From OMOG01 sp041485845 (GTDB lineage: Bacteria; Acidobacteriota; Terriglobia; Bryobacterales; Bryobacteraceae): 13,289 nucleotides of DNA. A program made the position numbers and the translations under genes. Location: NCBI GenBank assembly GCA_041485845.1, contig JBGPKH010000193.1, positions 1-13,289 of the forward strand. Reading direction: 5' to 3'. The notes beneath the pieces were generated by a model, which did not search any database, was not told the DNA's origin, and saw only the letters and a list, made by a program, of their open reading frames with translations. Positions 10,167 through 13,289 of this stretch are shown one piece after another. Position 1 is the first letter of the stretch. Each line of letters starts with the position of its first letter.

Positions 10167-11876
10167 TTACCTCGTCGACATCGCCCCCGCCAACAGAAAC
10201 ACCAGCGGCGCGTTCCAGTTGATGGCCACTTCGTTCGCCGCGTAGGCATCCTGATCGTCCAGATACGACTTCGCCGGCGGAAGATCGGCCGCCAGTTTGT
10301 TCCGCATGGCGTTGTCCTGGCGGCTGCGATTCGGACCCCCCGAAAGCAACCCGGGCCACGGTTCCGGGTTGGCGTCGGCGCCGCTCGGACGATGGTGCGG
10401 GCGCCGGAACGGATTCTCGCCCACCTGCGTCACCCACGAAAGCGAAAACGTGTTGCGCCCCAGGAGGTAATGCAGGTTGCCGGTGGCGGCCTCGACGTAG
10501 CGCGCGTCGCGCCGCATCGCGTCCGCCACCAGAAGCTGCATGCCATAGTTCGCCGCCACGCTGTTCGAACCCCACACGTAGTCGCGCGCGGTCATGCTGG
10601 TGCGGTACGGGTTGGCAGCCGATCGCTTGACGATTTCATCGGCCGCGGCCAGAGAGTCCTGGCGGATCGCACCCGCCGCCGCAGCATCTTTGCCGTTGCC
10701 CAGCACGTAAGTCCACAGCGCGAGATTCGCGACGTTCCCCCACGACTGCGGGCCGATCGCGCGAATCGACTTCCGCAGGTCGCCATAGCGATCGAGAAAG
10801 TATCGGTGATAGGACTCGTCGCCGGTAGTGCGGTAAAGCTCGGCCGCGGCCCACAAGTGCTCGTCGCTGCAATTGCCGTCGCCGTAGCCGCCGGTCGAGA
10901 CTCCCTGCGGATTGTTGAACGTCACCGCCGGGTTCTTCTCTAGCCATGTCCAGGCACGGCGCGCGGCGCGCAGGCACCCGTCGGCGTACTCGGCCTGGAA
11001 GGGCCGGAACGCGCGCGCTGCAATCGCCATGACCGCCGCGAAATCGCCGGTCGCACACGAGCTCTTGAAGGGCTCCTTCCCGGTTCCGATCACATAGCTG
11101 ACGAAGGTGTCCTTCTCCGGCATGACGAAGCCGCAGAAGCGCTCGCTGGTCTGCTTGTGCCACACGCCGCCGTCCTCGTCCTGCATTTCGAGCATCCAGT
11201 CGAGGTTCCAGCGGATCTCGTTGAGGATGTCGGGCGTGCCGTTCCCCGATTCGGGCAGGTTCAACTTGATGTTTCGCAGGCGCGGCCCGTACATCTCCCA
11301 GGCCCACAGCAGCGTGCCCGTGGAAATGCCCGAGTTGACCACGTAACGGCCGTAGTCGCCGGCGTCGTGCCATCCGCCGTGCGACGAATGCGGGCCGCTC
11401 TTGCCCGACGAGACGTGGTATGCGCCTTCGAGGTGGCATGCTTCATGCTTGTATCCAGGGAACTCGGGGCCGAGGTCCACCGCGATTCCGCAGCGCTGTC
11501 CATAATACGAGCGCATGGCCAGGTACCAGGGGCGGGTATAGACATCCGGCCCGATGGCGAAGCTCCAACTGCGACCGACTCCGGGAGCCTCGAGGTAGTA
11601 TTTGCCGGTGCTGGTCAGTTTGGTGAAATCGGCCGCCTGCACGCGATCGCCGGAATCCGGGTCGTCAACGGGGTCCGACAGCGTACCGCGCAGCACCACC
11701 GAGTCGTTGTCCGCGCGTCGCACCGTGAACTCTTTCGCGGCGGTCTTCGATGCCAGCAGGGCTACCTTGGGAGAGGCGCTGGAGTATCCGGCCTGATCGA
11801 CCTTGATCTCGGTCGTGGGCGCCGCTGAAAAAGCCGGAGCGGCCGTCAGCAGCAGGGCGAGCCATCTCATATACAT
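10167..11876 (-). CDS. Secreted GH9 family glycoside hydrolase (endoglucanase type) with N-terminal Ig-like domain
   Basis: This 569-residue enzyme probably hydrolyses beta-1,4-glucans or related beta-glucans outside the cytoplasm. A Sec signal peptide (MYMRWLALLLTAAPAFSAAP) is followed by the Ig-like domain common in GH9 (EIKVDQAGYSSASPKVALLA, to about residue 112). The (alpha/alpha)6 catalytic domain carries GGWHDAGDYGRYV with Asp171 and Asp174 (nucleophilic-water base region), PHHRPSG (about 491-497, substrate binding) and YAANEVAINWNAPLVF with Glu549 as general acid. All signature residues are present. Met3 is an alternative start; neither has a good ribosome binding site. It is divergent from the TonB-dependent receptor gene and may share control with it. 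A TATATT at 11973-11968 could be its -10 box, but no convincing -35 goes with it. Exact substrate is not predictable. Confidence 0.94.
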   Translation of the reverse strand: MYMRWLALLLTAAPAFSAAPTTEIKVDQAGYSSASPKVALLASKTAAKEFTVRRADNDSVVLRGTLSDPVDDPDSGDRVQAADFTKLTSTGKYYLEAPGVGRSWSFAIGPDVYTRPWYLAMRSYYGQRCGIAVDLGPEFPGYKHEACHLEGAYHVSSGKSGPHSSHGGWHDAGDYGRYVVNSGISTGTLLWAWEMYGPRLRNIKLNLPESGNGTPDILNEIRWNLDWMLEMQDEDGGVWHKQTSERFCGFVMPEKDTFVSYVIGTGKEPFKSSCATGDFAAVMAIAARAFRPFQAEYADGCLRAARRAWTWLEKNPAVTFNNPQGVSTGGYGDGNCSDEHLWAAAELYRTTGDESYHRYFLDRYGDLRKSIRAIGPQSWGNVANLALWTYVLGNGKDAAAAGAIRQDSLAAADEIVKRSAANPYRTSMTARDYVWGSNSVAANYGMQLLVADAMRRDARYVEAATGNLHYLLGRNTFSLSWVTQVGENPFRRPHHRPSGADANPEPWPGLLSGGPNRSRQDNAMRNKLAADLPPAKSYLDDQDAYAANEVAINWNAPLVFLLAGAMSTR

Positions 11877-11984
11877 TCACATTTAGCAGAATTTCAGGTG
11901 GGATTATCAACATGGCGCCCCGCTTCCTCCTTCTTGCCGCAGCCGACGGGCAAGACGGATCGTGGTGAATATAGCCGGCGGCGA

Positions 11985-12060
11985 AAATCTCATCCGCCAA
12001 ATACGATGGCTTCCGAGATTTGCATTCCGTCAAGCCTCGCCAAATCTCCCCCCAAATCTC
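11985..12060. promoter_or_regulatory. Cluster of four AAATCTC heptamers, candidate operator
   Basis: AAATCTC occurs at 11985-11991, 12042-12048 and 12054-12060, and in inverted form (GAGATTT) at 12015-12021. The last two copies sit in a perfect 12-base tandem repeat (AAATCTCCCCCC) that ends next to the -35 box of the receptor promoter. CGCCAAAT also occurs twice (11995-12002 and 12038-12045). By chance a given heptamer is expected well under once in 256 bases, counting both strands. The position, between two divergent genes for polysaccharide use, fits a transcription-factor binding region. No factor is identified. Confidence 0.45.
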
Positions 12061-12065
12061 CCCCG

Positions 12066-12094
12066 TTGAAGGGCGCCGCGACAGGAACTATAGT
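12066..12094 (+). promoter_or_regulatory. Sigma70-type promoter for the TonB-dependent receptor gene
   Basis: A -35 box TTGAAG (12066-12071, 4 of 6 matches to TTGACA) and a -10 box TATAGT (12089-12094, 5 of 6 matches to TATAAT) are separated by exactly 17 bases. Transcription would start near 12101 and give a leader of about 32 bases. The AAATCTC repeats end within six bases of the -35 box, where an activator or repressor would commonly act. Confidence 0.55.
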
Positions 12095-12119
12095 GGAATA
12101 ATTCAAGTCTCGGATATTC

Positions 12120-12125
12120 GGGAGG
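12120..12125 (+). promoter_or_regulatory. Ribosome binding site of the TonB-dependent receptor gene
   Basis: GGGAGG lies seven bases before the ATG at 12133. It is the clearest Shine-Dalgarno in the window and fixes the start of the receptor gene. Confidence 0.75.
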
Positions 12126-12132
12126 TCAGTTC

Positions 12133-13289
12133 ATGAAATACCAGTTGGCCATGCTGGCCCTGGCCGCTTCGGTGGCGATGTTTTCGCAGGAATTCCGCGG
12201 CACGATCGGCGGCGCGGTGACCGACGCCACGGGATCGGTGATCCCGGACGCCAAGATCACCGTCCGCGAAACCAACACCGGCACAAAGGTCGAAACCGCC
12301 TCGGACAGCTCCGGTCACTACGCCGTGGCGTTCCTTTTGCCTGGCGACTATGACGTCACCGTGCGCCTCGCGGGCTTCAAGGAATTCGTGCGCAAAGGCA
12401 TCCACCTGGGCGCCGGTGAGCATCCCGCGATCGATATCCCGCTCGAAGTCGGCGACGCGGCGATGTCGGTGGAAGTAACTGCCGCCGTGCCGTTGATCAA
12501 CTCCGAGAACGCGTCGATCGGGCAGACCATCACCACCAGGGAAGTCGAAGACCTGCCTTCCAATGGCGGCACGCCGATGATGATGGCGTCGCTCTCCATG
12601 GGGGTCATCGCCACTGGACAGCCCTCCACCGTGCAGCCGTTCGCTTCCGGCGGCGCCGCCGCCTGGAGCATCGCGGGCTCTCCCTCGCAGACCAACGAGC
12701 TGCTGGTGGATGGCGCACCCAATACCACCTGGGACGGACGCCTGGCGTACAGCCCGCCGCAGGACGCGGTGGCGGAAGTCCGGGTGAAGGCCTTCGATAC
12801 CGACGCGGGATACGGCCACACCGGCGGCGGGACGGCCAACATGATTCTGAAGAGCGGAACCAACCGGCTGACCGGCACGATCTACGAGAAGAACCAGCCG
12901 AACAACCTGATCGCCAACAATTTCTTCAACAACAAGACCGGCCTCGCGGTTCCGGTGACCCACTACAACCAGTTCAGCACCACCGTGGGCGGCCCGGTCT
13001 ACGTGCCCAAAGTGTACGACGGCCGCAACCGGGTGTTCTGGTTTTTTGCGTTCGAGAACGACCAGGTGTCTTCACCGGCCCCGGCGTTCGTCACCGTTCC
13101 CACCGCCGCCGAGCGCCAGGGCGACTTCTCCGCGCTGCTGAAGATCAAGAGCCCCACCGTGCTCTACGATCCGTACAGCGCGGTTCTCAACGGCACCACC
13201 GTAGTGCGCACCGCCTATCCCAACAATCAGCTCCCCTCGAACCGACTGAATCCCATCGCGCAGAAGTATCTGCAGTTTTTCCCGCAGCC
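12133..13289 (+). CDS. TonB-dependent receptor with N-terminal carboxypeptidase-regulatory domain (partial, 3' end beyond window)
   Basis: The frame is open from the ATG to the right edge, giving 385 codons of a protein that is probably over 1,000 residues long. A Sec signal (MKYQLAMLALAASVAMFSQ) is followed by a carboxypeptidase-regulatory-like domain (about 20-105: GTIGGAVTDATGSVIPDAKI, then SGHYAVAFLLPGDYDVTV and GFKEF). A plug-like domain comes next, with IGQTITTREVEDLPSNGG, TNELLVDGAPN, and GGGTANMILKSGTN. The barrel begins with VGGPVYVPKVYDGRNRVFWFFAFEN and, at the window edge, AYPNNQLPSNRLNPIAQKYL. This arrangement is typical of the large Oar-like receptors expanded in Acidobacteriota. 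It should sit in the outer membrane and import a ligand using TonB energy. The divergent GH9 gene suggests an oligosaccharide, but that is inference. The signal, promoter and ribosome binding site agree on this start. Confidence 0.9.
   Translation, partial: MKYQLAMLALAASVAMFSQEFRGTIGGAVTDATGSVIPDAKITVRETNTGTKVETASDSSGHYAVAFLLPGDYDVTVRLAGFKEFVRKGIHLGAGEHPAIDIPLEVGDAAMSVEVTAAVPLINSENASIGQTITTREVEDLPSNGGTPMMMASLSMGVIATGQPSTVQPFASGGAAAWSIAGSPSQTNELLVDGAPNTTWDGRLAYSPPQDAVAEVRVKAFDTDAGYGHTGGGTANMILKSGTNRLTGTIYEKNQPNNLIANNFFNNKTGLAVPVTHYNQFSTTVGGPVYVPKVYDGRNRVFWFFAFENDQVSSPAPAFVTVPTAAERQGDFSALLKIKSPTVLYDPYSAVLNGTTVVRTAYPNNQLPSNRLNPIAQKYLQFFPQ

Noticed and set aside
11932..11955. TCTTGCC / GGCAAGA inverted repeat in the GH9-receptor intergenic region
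   Set aside because: A seven-base stem with a ten-base loop could be a half-site pair or a leader hairpin of GH9, but it is within chance for GC-rich DNA and has no other support.
12103..12963. Minus-strand open frame of 286 codons at the right end
   Set aside because: It is antisense to the TonB-dependent receptor, which has a promoter, ribosome binding site, signal peptide and family motifs. The antisense frame has none.

Overview
The window is GC-rich (mostly about 60-70% by eye) and densely coded. It looks like an Acidobacteriota chromosome, most plausibly of the Bryobacterales/Solibacter type. This is inferred from gene content rather than a marker gene. The clues are a serine/threonine kinase fused to a periplasmic TolB/WD40-like propeller, a TonB-dependent receptor with an N-terminal carboxypeptidase-regulatory domain, paired DUF4159 proteins, and secreted GH95 and GH9 glycosidases.

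Left arm (1-6374, all minus strand). Reading in the direction of transcription, a kinase/propeller sensor (6374-3753) is followed by DNA polymerase I (3703-1118) and two tandem DUF4159 paralogues (1085-210 and 210 to beyond the left edge). Gaps are 49, 32 and -1 bases, so this is an operon-like run. The polymerase keeps its 5' nuclease and polymerase motifs, but its middle domain appears to have lost every 3'-5' proofreading motif.

Middle (6397-9719, plus strand). An aldo/keto reductase diverges from the kinase and is followed 50 bases later by a Tat-exported GH95 fucosidase-type glycosidase. A REP-like palindrome fills the gap between them.

Scar (about 9741-10151, minus strand). Between the convergent GH95 and GH9 genes lies a decayed parDE toxin-antitoxin module. 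The antitoxin has lost its DNA-binding N-terminus, and the toxin has lost its start codon and C-terminus.

Right arm (10167-13289). A secreted GH9 endoglucanase-type enzyme (minus) and a large TonB-dependent receptor (plus, running off the right edge) are transcribed divergently from a 256-base region. That region holds a good sigma70-type promoter, a strong ribosome binding site and four copies of the heptamer AAATCTC, a candidate shared operator. Together the GH95, GH9 and receptor genes suggest polysaccharide scavenging: hydrolases outside the cytoplasm release sugars that the receptor could import.

I found no rRNA, tRNA, CRISPR array, insertion sequence or phage gene. No wholly new system is evident. 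The items most worth a second look are the parDE scar, the AAATCTC cluster, the polymerase without proofreading motifs, the palindrome and the DUF4159 pair.
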